A stretch of 64,000 nt of DNA from Artocarpus heterophyllus (GCA_025403435.1 CM046348.1:11929000-11992999); one strand, 5' to 3'; positions 36,698-48,883 are shown, counted from the stretch's first letter. Program-made: numbers and translations. The notes: generated from the sequence alone by a model not told the origin.

Positions 36698-39600
36698 ATG
36701 GCCTTCTCTTCTTGCTTTTCGCATTCTCCACTCTCCCTCAAGGTATGGCTCTCGGATTTCAAGTTAATTTTGGAAACTATTTATTGTATATTTTAGTTAA
36801 TATTGTTCGTGTGCAATCTGAGATTGGTAGATTTTTAGGTAAATTTTGGGGTGTATACCAGCATTGTTTCTTGGATTTTTGAATTATGTATGATATGTAT
36901 TTTATGTTTGTTTACCGGTTGTTCTTGTATTTTTCAACATGGAACTAACAGAATTTAGATAATTTAGATAATTATTAAAAAATATATAATAAGCTATTTA
37001 CTTACCTAAAAATTTTATAATGAAGTAGTCCTTCAAATCAATTTGGATTATTGTAAATGGGCTGGTGTACTTGGTTATTTCTTGGTTGGTTGCTGAAGTT
37101 CAAATACATTTTGTTACAAGGTAGGATTTTTTTTGGACCCACTAATAATTTTGACCAAACATTTACAAATGGGATTACCGTCTTTGATACAAAAGGCTTC
37201 AATTATGGGGTGTATATTAGATATAACATGTTACAGACAATGAAAGACAATTAATAACAGCAGTGACAGAGATACCGCGAATGGGGTGGTGCAGCGGTTA
37301 GGATGTCTTTTGTGTTAATTGCAGTAACATAGACTAGGAATGCTATGCTGGTGGAAAATATAGTCAGCCAGATTTCCCTGATTAGCTTGTCTTTGATCGA
37401 AATTAATTAATTAAGACCAACCCTTAAACAAGTAGATTATAATGTAAGAAATTAAATTCAAATGAACTCAAAGTATATCCTGAAAAATTAACTTGGAGTC
37501 ATGTGTTTGAGAAAGATTCATTTTTTGGTATACCTGGTAGACATGAGAAGTTCGATAGTTTTGAAGACAAATTGCAATAGTAATGTCATAACCTAATTTA
37601 TCTTTCTGATGCACACGCATTTAGATATATACCAAGCCTGTGTATGGTAATAGAAAAAGAAAATAGAAAGGAAATAAAGGTAAATAACCTAGGTGAGAAA
37701 TATGGAGACGAATGGAACGATCTTTCTCTTATTGTGTTTAGTATAGATTCCTCTCTCTAATCCTTCCATATTGAGAGAGATTAAAATAAGGCTCTTTAAA
37801 GGATTTCAAAACCTTCAACTAATCCATTCTCTCCTTCTTTTACTCCTACAAATAACTATGTGCATCAAAATCCTCCCTCCCCTCACACCTCTCTCTCTCT
37901 TCACTTTTCCCTCCTACCAAACAAAGCTTTGGGAATTTATAGTTATAGCTTGCCTATTTGCAAACCTTTTCATGGAGAAAGCTGCCTTTTAGATTAACGT
38001 GGGACATAAATGAGGAGGGAAATGCAGGAACTTTAAATCATCTTTAACGAACTCAAACATTTGGTTTCTCTGTGTGCTCGATTCACGTAGTAAATTGGTG
38101 TGTTTTTCTGATCTTGGGAGGCCTTATCATATTTGATGTTTCATTTCTTATAGATTGAACTCTTGGGGAAGCGTATAAGACGTTCGAATAATGATAGAAC
38201 AGGTCAACGATTCACTCTTTCGCTCCGAAGTAATAGCACTGAACTCTTTGGCCAACAAGTTGTGACAAAGGGGGCTCACTTGCAGGGAGACTGGAATTTC
38301 ATAGGAGGATCAAGTGTTAGATTTAGACCCAAACTTGAAAGATTTGTTGGTTCTCAAAAAGCTTTCAGAATTAATGCATCATGTGATCCTTCTTGCCTTT
38401 TCTACTACATTTTTTGTAATTCATGGAATTTTCCTAAGCATATAGTTGAAGCTGACTTTTGTTTTTTCAAGCACCTTTACCCTGTTGAGATTCCTCCTCA
38501 ATATTTTAAGCTTTTCTTTTAAAAAACTTTGCTTTTAATTCAAATTGCAACATTATCGGTCAAATAATCTCCTTAAACTTTGTATCACACAGTTGATAGT
38601 ACAGCTCAGCTATTTAATTCTTTTCTGCTATTTTACTTTTCGAGGAACATTGTTAGAAAAACTTCATAAAAATGATCTAAAAATGATCTTGTTGTTCAAT
38701 ACACTGTCAGCGCCTTGGTATGCCTGCAAAATCAAGTGCTGCCAGGCAATTCCTAAAATTATTGGTGACATCTTGTTTTTATTGTTGATACCTCCTGTCT
38801 TAAGATTTTCAAAAATGAAAGGGAAATTTTTGTCCTTCTGCTTTACACTTTCTGAATCATTTTAGTGAATGTTTTTTAATGTTTAAATTTTTTATTTTTT
38901 TATTTTTTTCATTCACTAAAACTTCCCTCTTTAGGGAGGTATTCTTTCCTTTCTATGAAATTCACATGAGAATAATATTTTTTATGCTTATAGATCCTTT
39001 CATTGTTGTTTCACCGCATTGATTATTCGTCATTGATTTTTGTGTACTGTTTTCCATTTCTCTACTGTTAATAGGCTATGTCCAAATAAATGGTTGGCTG
39101 TTTCTTTGTAGGGATGGCAAGTTCTCAAATTGCTCACAGTGTTTTCGGCTTGGGAACGGTAGCAGTTCTCCCATTTTATGCCCTCATGGTTTTTGCTCCT
39201 AACTCTGAGTTGGTAAGTTAAACATAGATTTATGCTTCTCACTCAATTATGTGGACTATTGTTTTTCATTGATTCAGTACAGTTCTCTTTTTAAAACAAG
39301 CATTGCAAACCTATTCGAATTCATTAACTAATGGTTTTTGTTTTCTGTAATAGACTTGCCTTATCCCATGATTGTATAGTATATGCTTAATTGAGTCATT
39401 AACTTTAAACCTAATTCCCGGTTTTTAGTTAAAACTATTACAAAAAAAAAATAGAAAAAAAAGCATGACCTAATTGTTCCTTTAACATGTGAATTGCAGA
39501 CGAAAAAATCTATGCAAAGTAATATACCATATGTTGCACTCGGGCTTCTATACGCATATCTACTATATCTTTCATGGACACCCGAAACACTGCGGCTGAT

Positions 39601-40191
39601 TTTCGCGAGCAAATACTTGTTGCCAGAGGTGTGTTCTTGAAGAAGCATAAACAGATTGTAACTGTTTCTCTACCTTGAAAAAGCAAAGAAAAATTCTTAT
39701 CGAACAATGTCTTCCCTGCCTTCCTTAACTTGTGCAGCTACCAGGCATAGCAAAGATGTTCTCCAGTGAGATGACACTGGCTTCTGCTTGGATTCACTTG
39801 TTGGTTGTTGATCTCTTTGCCGCCAGGTAGATATGTGTTTCTGTTTTTGCAAGTGTATGGTGTTTTATGTTTGTTTCCTTTTTGATGCAATGTTAGTTGT
39901 TACCAGAATTTGAACCCGAGATCTTCCCTTTTAACACACCCCACCCTTACCAACTGGGCTAGCATCATTTGATGTGTTTTATGTTTGTTTCCGTGCAAGA
40001 CTAACGAGTTTCACCTCACTCTAATTTCACTCAGGCAGGTTTTTCACGATGGACAGGAAAACCAGATAGAGACCAGACACTCAGTCTCTCTTTGCCTGCT
40101 GTTTTGTCCCATTGGAATTATGGCTCATTTCATCACCAAAGCCTTTACCAGAACCGGTGCTGGGAGTTCTAACCGGCACGGCATGCATTGA
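36698..40191 (+). CDS. ABA4: ABA DEFICIENT 4 (neoxanthin-related chloroplast membrane protein, DUF4281)
   Basis: Six exons: 36698-36742, 38154-38382, 39112-39212, 39500-39628, 39738-39826, 40035-40191, all GT-AG, joining to 249 aa. Residues 1-90 are basic and Ser-rich, as expected of a plastid transit peptide. The DUF4281 core follows with four hydrophobic segments (about 98-120, 131-150, 180-196, 216-236). Recognisable family blocks are [14 protein letters not shown], the [14 protein letters not shown] segment and [12 protein letters not shown]4 is required for neoxanthin formation from violaxanthin, so it feeds abscisic-acid synthesis and photoprotection; its biochemical mechanism is not obvious from sequence. 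The first two exons are the least certain because transit peptides vary. It ends 272 bp from the murB stop codon on the other strand. The frame is intact and I judge it functional. Confidence 0.93.
39860..39992 (-). mobile_element. tRNA-derived SINE or retro-tRNA in ABA4 intron 5, with 19-bp target duplication
   Basis: The perfect 19-bp direct repeat GTGTTTTATGTTTGTTTCC flanks a 95-bp insert (39879-39973). On the minus strand the insert has a Pol III A box (TAGCCCAGTTGG, 39961-39950), a B box (GGTTCAAATTC, 39916-39906) and a 3' A-run next to the target duplication. These are the marks of L1-type retroposition of a tRNA-like RNA. The insert is hardly longer than a tRNA plus tail, so a retro-tRNA pseudogene is an alternative to a true SINE. 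Confidence 0.85.
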
Positions 40192-40463
40192 TTAATTCGC
40201 TCGATGTCGAAAAAATCTAAAAGAGAAACTCTGTCGGAAATTGAAAAAAAAAAAAAAAAAGATATTGAAAACTATTTGAATGCATATTTTTTCTCGGCGA
40301 GTGAGTGAGAACTTTATTTCCTCCACGCAAGCTCTTAGCCTGTGATGTTTTCTTTCATCGATTGTTATTTACTCGTTTTCACGTTTGATCGTTAGACATT
40401 GAGAACTTATTTAATGCTACAATTTAAAATAATTACGTTTCAAGAATTAGATCTACATATTGT

Positions 40464-43400
40464 TTAAGTTTCTCCCCTGGGATGAACATATAAAACTTCT
40501 TCCTTGAGTTGTACACTAAATTTCTTGTCAACTTCCTCCTTGGCAATGGCAATGAGGTTGAGCATATCTTGAGATGTTGAGCCACCACAGTTTATGAAAA
40601 AGTTGGAGTGGACATTCGATATCATTGCACCTCCCACCCTAAACCCCTTCAGTCCAGCCTTTTCAATCAACTCTGCCGCTGCAACACCCAAATCTGATGG
40701 ATTCCTAAAGACCGATCCCGCGCTTTTTTCACCGATCGGTTGAGATGCTCTTCTTCTGTAAAGCAAAACCAGCTGATGAAACAAAAATTCTCTCGAAATT
40801 TATTAGCAAAATATCTTTTAGGGATTAAGAATTATTTTGGAAAACTTTTGGCGAATTACTAGCAAATATTGGTAAAAATTTCAAGAAATAGCAGAAAAAT
40901 GTGGAAAAAAAAAAGCGGTCAAAATCTTTATTTTATTTTTATTTTGTGAACTTTTAATTTGAAGAACAAGATAACAAGATTTTTTTAATTTTCTTATTGC
41001 TTGCAGTACAACAAATTAAAAACTCTGAATTCATTTGGGCACAGAATTATATACTTATATTGTTAATTCAATCTTTCGCAAATTAAAAAGTTAATATCTC
41101 ATGTAACTTTTAGTCTTCTAGTTTCATGCTTGTAATGGACTTCTTATCAAGTCAAATATGTATACAACTTTTATGTAGTAGTACCTATTTGCTCATGTAT
41201 TTTTTAAAATTTATCATACCTTAAATATCACAAACAAAAATTGTATATATCATTGTAAAATATCAATAGTTTTCATGAAAAATTTCACCAATATCGATAT
41301 CTCGATAGAGAGAAATGTTAAGGTTACTCTCTTTGTCACTCACTTTGTTACTCTCCAGATTATCTTCTCGTCACATGTCATCACACTTTTCAATAAAAAT
41401 GAAGCATAATTATAAATCATGGTTTTACATTTTATTACAACTTTGCCACTCCATACTTCCATTCGTAAAGAGGTTTATTTTGAAATTTATTACAAGATTA
41501 CTTTTACAATAGCAGAGAAGTATTTTTTTTTTGTAAAAAAAGAAACATATATATTTATATATGTATGTATGTATGTACAACGTTATATATAGCGATTATT
41601 TCCAATTGATGCATGGTTTTTTTTTTTATTGGATAAACAGTGTAAATGACCGTTACATAAAACGCTTTATTTGCACATTTAAACTAAAGAATTCGTATTA
41701 GCTTAGCTTATATGTATGGATATATCATTTATATAAAAGCGTGAAAATACTGCAAAACAGTTTTGGTTGCAAGTCATATGTATATATTTTGCTCGAAGAC
41801 AGTTATTCATATGTTAAAAAACGAAATGATTAAAAAAAAAACATATTTATAAATTGTCTGAAAAAAAAAACGTAATAATAAAATGCTTAAAAAAAGTAAA
41901 AAATACCCTCATTGTTTTTTACTCTTTAGAAATAATAAGGTATCCATAATAAAGAGTAGAATATTTGAAATAAAAGCTAAAACATGAGGTTTGTAGCTAT
42001 AGTTCATTTTTATAAAGTGAGATGATGTGAGAAGCTAGAGAATGACCAAGGGAGTGACCCTAGTATTTCTCCCTCTCTAAGACTTCCTTTCCATATTTCC
42101 ATCAATATCGAAATGATTACCTTTCTAGATATTCTTGCAACCTTGTCTTTGATGTCCCCGAGCTCCGCAGCCGAAATGTAACAGCGACAATGGCGGCCAA
42201 GTCTTGCATGCTCTGAAATGGGGATGAACGGTAGCCGAAGTTGAGATCATCTCTTTCAAGTCTTTGCAACCTTCCATCAATGGAAACATAATCAACACTC
42301 TCAACAACATCGGCAGTCTCCTAAAAATGTGAAAAGGAATCAGTGCTAATTAAAGAATTCTCAGGAGAAATGCTAAAATACAATTGTATTTTTCTTTGCC
42401 CGCCTGTTGTTGAAATTGGATGAATTTCTGAAGCTGATTTATACTGCCTTGTGAAATGTACAGTGCATGACTTAAATATATTGTCTAGCCATGTAACTAC
42501 CTTCTACAAAGCCAGTAACAGATTGCCACATGTCATGACTAACTAACTGAATTTAACCAACCAATTGCTAACTAACTGATTACAAAGTTATCAAGTAACA
42601 AACTTAACAGACTAGACTTGTCTTCTCTAACAGCCGCCCTCAAACTCAAGGTTGAATAACTTTCAACTTTGAGTTTGTCTCTAAGGATGGGAAATTGAGA
42701 ACTAGAAATAGGCTTGATTAACACGTCTGCAATTTGATCTTGAGCTGGTACATGCTTGACATCGAGCACTTTTTGAAGAACTTTCTCTCATACAAAGTAG
42801 AGAACCAACTCTACATGTTTGGTTCTAGCATGCAACACAGGATTTGCAGCAAGTTGGACAGTGCTCAAATTATCACACACCAAACAACAGGTCTCACAGT
42901 GGAAGCAACCTGTAACTCTCCAAGTAAAGACTGCAGCCAAGTAACCTCTGCAACTACATTTGCTAGACTTTTGTATTCTGCCTCTGTGGAAGACCTGGAG
43001 ATAGTGTGTTGTTTCTCGGAACACCAGAATACAATGTTTGAGCCAAGGAACACACAATGTCCAGATGTGGAACGATGGTCATCAGGGTCTGAGGCCCAAT
43101 CTGCATCATAAAAGGCTACCAGGTTTAGCTGCTTTGAACTTGAGAGATGTAGACCATAATCTAAAGTGCCTCTAAGTTATCTGAGAATTCTTTTAACAGC
43201 CTGCCAATGTGATTCAAGGGGTCTTTGCATGAATTGACACCCTTTATTTACTGAATATGATAATTCTGGTCTTATGACTGTGACATATTGAACTGATCCA
43301 ACATACTCCTATAGAGCTGAGGATTCTTCATTTCTGATCCACCAAAAGCTGAGGGCTCTAGATTTGCTGTCATAGGAGTACAGATAGCCTTTGCATTCTC

Positions 43401-46400
43401 CATCTTAGCTTTGTGTAACAGATCAGTGATATATTTCTTTTGTGATAGATGAATTCCATTGGGAGTGGATTGAACTTGGATTCCCAGGAAGTAATTGACT
43501 GTTCCCATGTCTTTCAAAGCAAATTGCTTGTGCAAGTTGGCAACTAAGCTTTGAACTTCAGTTTCATTGCTCCCTGTGACAAGGATATCATCCACATAAA
43601 CAAGAATGAATGTAGTGTGATGAGCGGTAATCCTGGCAAAGAGAGATTGATCTGCCTTTGAAGAAAGGAATCCTAGTTGAATAAGAGCAGTCTTGAGCTT
43701 GTCAAACCAAGCTCTTGGTGCCTGTTTTAAGCCATACAAAGATTTGTGAAGTTTGCAGACAAATGTAGGATGGTTGGGGTCTTCAAAGCCTTATGGTTGT
43801 GTCATATAGACTTCTTCTAGAAGATCTCCATTAAGGGTTGCATTATTTACATCCAACTGTTTGACTGACCAGTGCTTAGACAAGGCAACCGTTAATACCA
43901 CTCTCACAGTAGTATGTTTAATGACTGGGCTAAAAGTTTCATTAAAATCAAAACCAGCTACCTGATTAAAGCCCTTTGCCACTAATCAAGCTTTGAACTT
44001 ATTAACTGCCCCATCAGGATTTTCCTTGACTTTGAAGACCCACTTCCTGCCAATTGGTTTCCTTCCTGCAGGCAAGGGTACTAAAGACCAAGTGGCATTT
44101 CTTTGTAAGGTAAGATACTCCTTAGTCATGGCATTTTTCCAATGTTCGTGGGATAAGGCTTCTTCGACTGAGGAAGGTTCAGTGGTTCAGGTGAATACCT
44201 TAGGCTAAAAGATACTTCATTTAGCACGTGTCTCCATAGAATGAACATTAGTGCCAGATTTAGCTCGTCGTAAAGGTTTATTATACACTGGAACAAGAAC
44301 AGGAACAATTGGTTCAGCTGTTTCTGCAGCATGCTAATTAGTAAGATTGACAGCTTGCTGATTAGTAGGATTGACAGAAGTCTTGGAAGAAGAAGAGGAG
44401 AGAAGGTGTGAAGAGGATGAAGAAGGTTGAATTAATGGAATTGAAGGAACTGGAGACATTACTGTAGAAGGGGTAGAAATTGTAAGGGAATGGATGAAGA
44501 TGGGGAAAATGAGGACTTAGAAAAAGGGCAGACAGTTTCATCAAAGTGGACATCTCGAGTCACAAAAATTTTTCCAGTGTGATCCAAGCATTTAAATCTT
44601 TTCTGATTAACGCTATAACCAATGAAGGTGCATTCAGAAAAACGAAAGGCCATTTTATGTTTGTTATAAGGTCAAAGGAAAGGAAAGCACTTACAGCCAA
44701 AAACCTTGGGAGATGAGTAGTCTGGTTAGACAGAGAAAAGAGCTTCTAGAGCTATTTTGAAGTAAAGATAGATTGCTGTTCAGTAAGCCCTATCGTAGTA
44801 CTTCAAGAGCATGGAAGCCTTGGCTAGCAAGGTAAGTCCATTCTCAACAATATGATGGTGTTTGCATTCGGCAACACCATTTTGTTCATGAACATATGCA
44901 CAGGAGAGGCGACGAATTATACCATGTGAGGACAGTAATTGAGTAAAAGCTCAACACCCACCCCACCCCATCCCCCACGCCCCCAAGTCAGATTGTATAG
45001 CTTTGATCTTCATGTTCAGTTGTAACTCAAATTGAGCCTTAAAGTTCTCAAAGGTTTGATGAGCATCAGAATTATTTCTGAGTAAGTAGATCCATGTGAA
45101 CCTTGTGAACGCATCAATGAAGCTAATGTAATACCTGTATCCACTTGAGGATAAAATAGGAGGTGGACCCCAAAGGTCATTATAAACCAATTCTTAAAGG
45201 GGCATGATATGTAATTTGTGAAGTAACAAAGGGAGATTTATGAATTTTCCCTTGACAGCAAGCATCAGAAAGAGTAAAAGTATTTTATTGACATGAGTGA
45301 TGTTACAAGCAGAAAGAACAGTTTTTACAACTCGTTCAGAAGGATGTCCTAGTCGATTATGCCACAATTCAAAAGTTGAACAACTATTAGGAGAGTTATT
45401 ATGTACAGATGAACAAACAACAGTATTGGAAGTAGGAAAAGCTGATCTGGATTCAACAGAGGAACTTGAAGGCTGATGAGAGGATGACTTTTACTGAGGG
45501 GATTGTATCTAGGTGTGGTCAAAGACATAGAGGCCATTCCTAATTTTGCCCTCCAGTAGCACAGTTTTGGTGGCCTGGTCCTTGACAAAACAATGATGAG
45601 AATGAAATTCAAAGAAGACATTATTATCAGTGGCAAACTTAGAAACACTTAAGTAAATTCTTTGTGATTTCGGGGACATGTAAAAGTTGTTTTAAAGATA
45701 AGATTTTGCGGAAATATGGCGAGGAAAAGGTAAATTGACCAACACGCTTAATAGAAAGTCTCATACCATTACCAACTTGGACCTTTTCTGGACCAAAGTA
45801 ATCTGTCATGGTAAGCAAATTGTTTGGATCTGAAGTGACATGATGTGAGGCTTCTGAGTCAGGATACCAAGTAGAGTCTCCATGAACATCTAATGGCAGA
45901 TGAGATGGTGTAGCTGAATCAGGGTACCACTTGGAATCTGACAGCACAGCTGGTGTGGCAAGCATGGCTTGAGTTGAAGCACGTGCAAATGGAATTTGAC
46001 TAGAAGAAGGCTGTTGATGAAAGTGAGAAGGGCCAGTAAATGACTGATCAAACCTGTAGAAGCAGTCCAAAACAATATGACCCATTCTTCCACAAAGTTG
46101 ACATTGAACTTTGTTACTGTTCCATCGACCAACACTAAAACGTCCTCGAGAATTGCCACCATGAGAAGGCCCATGCCTCCCAGAAGGTGAGAAACCTGTT
46201 CTACCAACAACTCCCCGACCAAAGAGAGGAGAACCAAAAGTTGGATTATAACCAAAATGACCATGTCGAGAATTAAGACCTAGAAAGGCCTAAATTTTGG
46301 TCTTGGAGTTGAGTTAGGTGAAGAGGAAGCAGCCAAATGAGCTTAAGCAGAATCAAGATTAGCATGGCGTTTATCAAGGCAAGCCTCATGAGCTAGTAAT

Positions 46401-48270
46401 AAGGCTTCAATTTCTTCAATAGTGAAGTCATCATTGCATGTCTCAACAGAAAGAACAAAGACATCATAGTCTGATGATAATCCGTCAAAAATTGAATCAA
46501 GGATTTCCAACCAACCCTAACAGACTTGCACAATGGCAAATCCGTAACAGATAGTCATTCATGGTCAAAGAATCTTTCTTAATATACTTCAATTCAGTTT
46601 TATACTGAGTGACCTCGGCACGAATCTGAGATGCAAAGTACAGATTGAGAGTGGTCCAAGCCGGTGCAGCAGTTTCACAGTCTACAACTTGAGACAAAAC
46701 TGGTTCAGTCATGGAAGACATTAGCCAAGAGACAAGCAGCTAATCTTGTTGCTCCCAATTAGCATACACAAGATTCATGGCTCCCATTGCTTGATCAGCA
46801 GGTTGCAGAAACTTTGATGGAGGCGAACCAGAACCAGAAGTAGAGATGAAATCAAGAAGTTTGTAGCCTTTAATCGTTGATAGAGCCAGCTTTCGCCATA
46901 GAAGAAAATTGGTGTTATTGAGCCTAACCGAAATTGGATGGCTAAAGGTGACAGCATTGAACCTCGATGAAGAAGAGGAAGATTCGGCTATGGCAGTTTC
47001 AGTGGATTGACCCATTCCAGATCGATCCAGCTCTGATGCCATGTTAAAGAAGTGAAGAAAGATTAAAAACGTGTTTGGATGCATTTCTAAAACTGATTTT
47101 CATTGCCTTGTGAAATGTACAGTGCACGGCTTAAATATATTGTCTAGCCTTGTAACTACCTTCCACAGAGCCAATAACAGATTGCCACATGTCATGACTA
47201 ACTAACTGAATTTAACCAACCAATTGCTAACCAACTGATTACAAAGTTATAAAGTAACAAACTTAACAGACTAGACTAGTCTTCTCTGACAAAGTTAAAC
47301 CCTGATTTTTTTCACCTAAATTTTATCATTTGAGACCCTAATTACCATCCATTAATTAAAGTTTGTCATCGTTTGGACTGCATTATCAAATTCAAGGTCT
47401 AAAATGCCAAAATGACAAAAAGTTTGGCACATTGATGCAATTAACCATAAATTCAAAATTCCAATTTTACTCAAGCCTGAAATATGATTTATGTATTAAC
47501 TGCTGGCAGACTATTCCCCAAATTTTTAAACCCAGAGACATTCTATGCATGAAAATTGAAATAAATACTCAAAATCCTAAACTACCTGCCCATTAGCCCC
47601 GGCATTCATATATGTCGCTCCACCTACAGTCCCAGGAATTCCCCCAGCAAACTCAAGCCCTGTGAATCCTTCATTGGAACATTGAACACCCAAACGGTTA
47701 AACCGAAACCCACTTCCAACTTTGTAAACACGATCTTCCTTCTCACTTCTCTCCAAAAACTCGATCCGGTTGAGAATGACAAAGCCATCGAAACCGGAAT
47801 CATCAAACAAACAATTCGAGCCTTTGCCAATGATCATGAACCGCAAAGAATGCTCATTGCAGTATCTACAAAGTTTTCAACAACCAAACTCATTTTTCAA
47901 AAATGATGCTTAAAAAACAAACTTCACATAACTACCCATTTGCAATTATTTTGGCGACTGTGGGTGAAAACCCATTTACCAAATTTACAAAATAACTCTA
48001 TGGAGAGTCAAAAGTGAGGGCGAAGAAAGCAAACCTGATAGCAGAAACGAGCTGGGCGTGATCGAAAACTTGAGTGAAATAATTACAAGGGCCACCGATA
48101 CCCCAAGTGCTGAGATCCTTCAACAGCTTCTGGCGGCGAATGAATTTTAAGTCGTTTTGTCCTTGTTTGGCGGAGCTATAACTGTATTTGCAATTGCATA
48201 GAAATGTGTCTCTGTTTCTTGGTGACGGTGAGCGTAAAACAAGTGAATGGTGGCAGAGAGGGATCGCCAT
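40464..48270 (-). CDS. murB: MurB-type UDP-N-acetylenolpyruvoylglucosamine reductase, probably plastid-targeted
   Basis: Four exons on the minus strand: 48270-48035, 47865-47586, 42320-42121, 40755-40464. All are GT-AG and in frame, giving 335 aa. Residues 1-55 resemble a plastid transit peptide. The FAD-binding part carries LSTWGIGGP and GKGSN (92-96), then [10 protein letters not shown]. The MurB active-site features are Tyr202-Arg203 in FGYRSSPF, Ser253 in AGSVFRNP and Glu325 in KEEVLYV. The bacterial enzyme reduces UDP-GlcNAc-enolpyruvate to UDP-MurNAc with NADPH, the second committed step of peptidoglycan synthesis. Intron 2 (5265 nt) holds a decayed Copia element and intron 3 a TIR element, yet the exons show no damage. 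The conserved residues argue for a working enzyme rather than a relic. No partner mur gene is in the window. Confidence 0.92.
41309..42076. mobile_element. TIR transposon relic in murB intron 3
   Basis: The left end (AGAGAAATGTTAAGGTTACT, continuing CTCTTTGTCACTC) matches the reverse complement of the right end (GGAGAAATACTAGGGTCACT, continuing CCCTTGGTCATTC) over more than 30 bp with scattered mismatches. The 700-bp interior is AT-rich with no transposase. Long inverted repeats of this kind suit Mutator-like or other non-autonomous DNA elements. The target duplication is not clear. Confidence 0.6.
42405..42632 (-). repeat. 3' LTR of the Copia element in murB intron 2
   Basis: On the minus strand it starts TGTTAGAGAAGAC, adjacent to the polypurine tract. 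Compared with the other LTR it lacks about 20 bp near its 42405 edge. It lies 84 bp from the border of murB exon 3. Confidence 0.8.
42572..47084 (-). pseudogene. Copia gag-pol reading frame, broken
   Basis: Identifiable pieces in order on the minus strand: gag (47084-46497, with [14 protein letters not shown]); a knuckle-like region near 46085; protease near 45850, where the catalytic DSGA reads DSEA; an integrase core at 45190-44951 ([13 protein letters not shown]); the integrase end near 44650 ([13 protein letters not shown]); reverse transcriptase at 43982-43272 with the YVDDILV box preserved; and RNase H at about 43053-42572 ([13 protein letters not shown]). The lost protease glycine and many stops show it cannot move by itself. 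Confidence 0.85.
47042..47291 (-). repeat. 5' LTR of the Copia element in murB intron 2
   Basis: The minus strand starts TGTCAGAGAAGAC and ends CTTTAACA directly before the primer-binding site. Confidence 0.8.
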
Positions 48271-48463
48271 GGAACTACGGGCTTTTTTTTTTTTTTTTTT
48301 TTTTTTTGGCGGTGCTTCTGGACCGTTTTGTTCAACATTTTTTTTTTTTTTTTTCTGGAGAGGTCAATGGTCGGGGTCCCATTTTTCACTATACACGGCA
48401 AAGAATTTCACTTAAAATTAAAAACAAAAAATAAAAAGCAAAATTTCCTTTCCATATTTCAAA

Positions 48464-48612
48464 TATGTTTTGCAATTAAGCTAAAACTAAGAATTAAAAC
48501 GGTTAAAATTATAACATGTGAGGGTTTAAAATTGTAGTATATATTTATTTTATATTATAACATGTGAAAATTTTACACTGTTTGAGCTGAAACTGAATTT
48601 ACCAAACACCTT
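48464..48612. mobile_element. hAT-like MITE, copy 3, upstream of murB
   Basis: Read on the minus strand from GGTGTTTGGTAAATTCAG, it includes TTTTCACATGTTATAATAT and ends near AATTGCAAAACATATTTG. The ends and the ACATGTTATAAT phrase resemble the copies near 6927 and 34376. It lies about 200 bp upstream of the murB start codon, next to two long poly-T runs. Confidence 0.5.
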
Positions 48613-48842
48613 TCCTTTTTTTGTTTTTCCTTCTCCCTTTACCTTTTGTGTCATCGGCACGCTTCTCCTATCTGTCCAGATGCCGACAAACTCCTCCACA
48701 ACCTTTGGCAAGTCCTTCTTCCCCTAATCCTAACATTCATCCTCCTCCGCTATCGCCACAGAGTTTAAGTGGTTGTCCAATAGCAAGATTCTTTGGTGGC
48801 TAGGGTTGGGGTTGAAGAAAGAGTGGCTTAATTCTTTACTAT

Positions 48843-48883
<41 letters not shown>

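Larger units (their letters stand above)
42405..47291 (-). mobile_element. Complete but dead Ty1-copia retrotransposon in murB intron 2
   Basis: The LTRs lie at 42405-42632 and 47042-47291. By eye I count about 16 mismatches in roughly 210 aligned bases. On the minus strand the 5' LTR is followed directly by TGGCATCAGAGC (one mismatch to the tRNA-Met primer-binding site), and the 3' LTR is preceded by TTTGAGGGCGGC, a polypurine tract. Domain order is gag, protease, integrase, RT, RNase H, as in Copia. Stops and frameshifts break the frame repeatedly. The element is in the same orientation as murB. No matching target duplication was found. Confidence 0.9.

Noticed and set aside
37270..37330. 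Second tRNA-like SINE in ABA4 intron 1 (GGTGCAGCGGTTAGG)
   Set aside because: It resembles a Pol III A box, but no B box, A-tail or target duplication was found nearby.
42396..47296. Target-site duplication for the murB intronic Copia element
   Set aside because: Flanks TTTGCCCGCC and AAAGTTAAAC do not match, and alternative LTR edges did not help; the duplication has probably decayed.
48147..48537. Phe-rich or Lys-rich frames beside the murB start
   Set aside because: Produced by two poly-T runs near 48283-48353.
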